Positions 63,305 to 64,000 of a stretch of 64,000 nucleotides of DNA are shown one piece after another. This stretch comes from Bin87 sp965232895. GTDB taxonomy: Bacteria; Chloroflexota; Dehalococcoidia; Lucifugimonadales; UBA3495. Under the pieces are notes generated by a model. The model searched no databases, had not been told where the DNA came from, and worked only from the letters and a program-made list of their open reading frames with translations. The stretch spans positions 1 to 64,000 of the forward strand of contig CBDDQW010000001.1 in NCBI GenBank assembly GCA_965232895.1, given 5' to 3'. Position numbers and translations under genes: made by a program. The stretch's first letter is position 1. Each line of letters opens with the position of its first letter.

Positions 63305-63572
63305 CAATCACGCCGGTGAACGTCTTGAACGCGCATCGCATCAAATCAAATGTTGCTGCACTTGGGTCGCACATGGTTTCCCAGCTGATCCGGCCACGAG
63401 ATTGGGGATAGCTGGACACCGTAGTCGGAAAGACTCGCCGCAACGCATCGGTGGAGTTGATTTGCCGTGCGCAGTTCCGGCGTCCTCCGCCTTGTCGATA
63501 TCCACCCTGGTTCACACATGGTGAGTTACGTAGCGCCAGATCTCGTTATGCGCTTGGGCTTCTCTGCGACTG

Positions 63573-63812
63573 TCACCAGGGCCAAAGACGAACCCCGACT
63601 CCGCTATTGCCGTGCGCCCGACGGGCGTCGGGTGAAACTCCATACTGACCATCGGCATAACCGATGGTATAGCCATTTTCGACCCCGTATCCGTATCCGT
63701 CCAGAAACCCCTGGGCTTCCCCAAAAGACCAGGCCACCCAGGACGCTCCCGCAACCACCAGGATTGCCAAGGCGATACCGGATGCCCATTTGAGTGGAAC
63801 GTTACGATTCAT
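63573..63812 (-). CDS. Small membrane protein with Gly/Tyr-rich tail
   Basis: ATG 63812 gives 79 codons: a membrane helix ('WASGIALAILVVAGASWVAW') followed by a Gly/Tyr-rich stretch 'GFLDGYGYGVENGYTIGYAD' and a polar end. A single-pass protein with a flexible tail. No family recognised. Confidence 0.45.
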   Translation of the reverse strand: MNRNVPLKWASGIALAILVVAGASWVAWSFGEAQGFLDGYGYGVENGYTIGYADGQYGVSPDARRAHGNSGVGVRLWPW

Positions 63813-63840
63813 CGAGTTCACCCGGTCCCGAGCGTACCAC

Positions 63841-64000
63841 AACAATAATCAGGCATGGATCGAGCAGAAGCACGGAGATGTGGTGCGCCGCTTCGTCGGC
63901 CATGACCGTTACTCCGGTCAGGTCACCGGTCAGACCATGGCGCATCTCTACGGGGCGTTGCTCCTGTACGTGAACTTCTTCCAGCCCTCGTTCAAGCTAA
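63841..64000 (+). pseudogene. Integrase-core transposase fragment, open at window edge
   Basis: The frame reads 'NNNQAWIEQKHGDVVRRFVG', 'HDRYSGQVTGQTMAHLYGAL', 'LLYVNFFQPSFKL' and continues past the end. 'AWIEQKNGxxVRxxVG' and 'YVNFFQPSFKL' are hallmarks of a transposase family with an rve catalytic core (ISNCY/IS481-like). The N-terminal and first catalytic parts are absent to the left. Confidence 0.7.

Noticed and set aside
1..64000. CRISPR array, tRNA or rRNA genes
   Set aside because: No regularly spaced repeats with unique spacers, no cloverleaf-like sequence and no rRNA-like stretch were found by reading.

Overview
This 64 kb window comes from a GC-rich bacterium with no rRNA, tRNA or CRISPR array visible. 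Lipoprotein signal peptides followed by Pro/Ala/Thr-rich linkers, plant-type LRR lipoproteins opening with an 'AALIALFNSTGG' motif, a DUF2339/DUF3999 membrane pair and many decayed insertion sequences suggest a Chloroflexota (Dehalococcoidia/SAR202-like) genome. That placement is inference from gene style, not a marker-gene assignment. The window mixes intact housekeeping and surface genes with many broken ones: single in-frame stops, frameshifts, and genes truncated at transposon ends.

Layout. 0-7 kb: the end of a DUF3352 gene, then a minus-strand block of small membrane proteins. Four or five of these tandem genes share one N-terminal ~60-residue cold-shock-like module joined to different membrane or secreted domains (DUF3352-like, RDD, RDD, DUF4190-like, DUF4190-like). 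7-17 kb: a one-chain two-component protein (GAF-PAS-HisKA-HATPase-REC-winged helix) with an array of 11-bp direct repeats upstream, an LRR lipoprotein with a 3' frameshift, and the overlapping DUF2339/DUF3999 pair. 17-19 kb: a Tn3 end interrupted by a dead ISAs1 element, then plsY. 20-23.5 kb: an MFS_2 transporter and a GNAT-aminotransferase fusion. 24-29 kb: a transglutaminase-like gene with an internal stop, a STAS protein, and an intact IS1182-family element lying between a 5'-truncated NYN gene and a 3'-truncated integrase. 29-35.5 kb: small membrane genes, a lipoprotein, a 411-bp mini-Tn3 element, and members of a dispersed ~0.4 kb repeat.

35.6-43.7 kb: a large alpha-2-macroglobulin-like lipoprotein with an intact thioester motif and an odd internal membrane/lipobox segment, a YfbK-like VWA lipoprotein, and a divergent HTH-TM-TPR protein. 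44-54 kb: the bacterial RNA-repair pair Hen1/Pnkp (overlapping ATGA), then an SbcD-like nuclease and SbcC/Rad50-like ATPase pair (also ATGA). A PD-(D/E)XK nuclease follows at 54.5-55.7 kb. 56.5-58.5 kb: a serpin lipoprotein in a tightly coupled three-gene operon. 59-64 kb: tandem UspA, HNH nuclease, a tandem PemK/MazF-like protein, an Asp23/Gls24 protein and transposase fragments at the edge.

How the genes may work together (inference). Two eukaryote-like protease inhibitors, both lipoproteins, point to an envelope exposed to foreign proteases. Hen1/Pnkp can reseal RNAs cut by ribotoxins. The SbcCD-like pair and two nucleases are DNA-end and restriction-type functions. With the PIN and PemK-like toxin remnants, this stretch looks like an accessory stress/defence region that is being remodelled by transposons.
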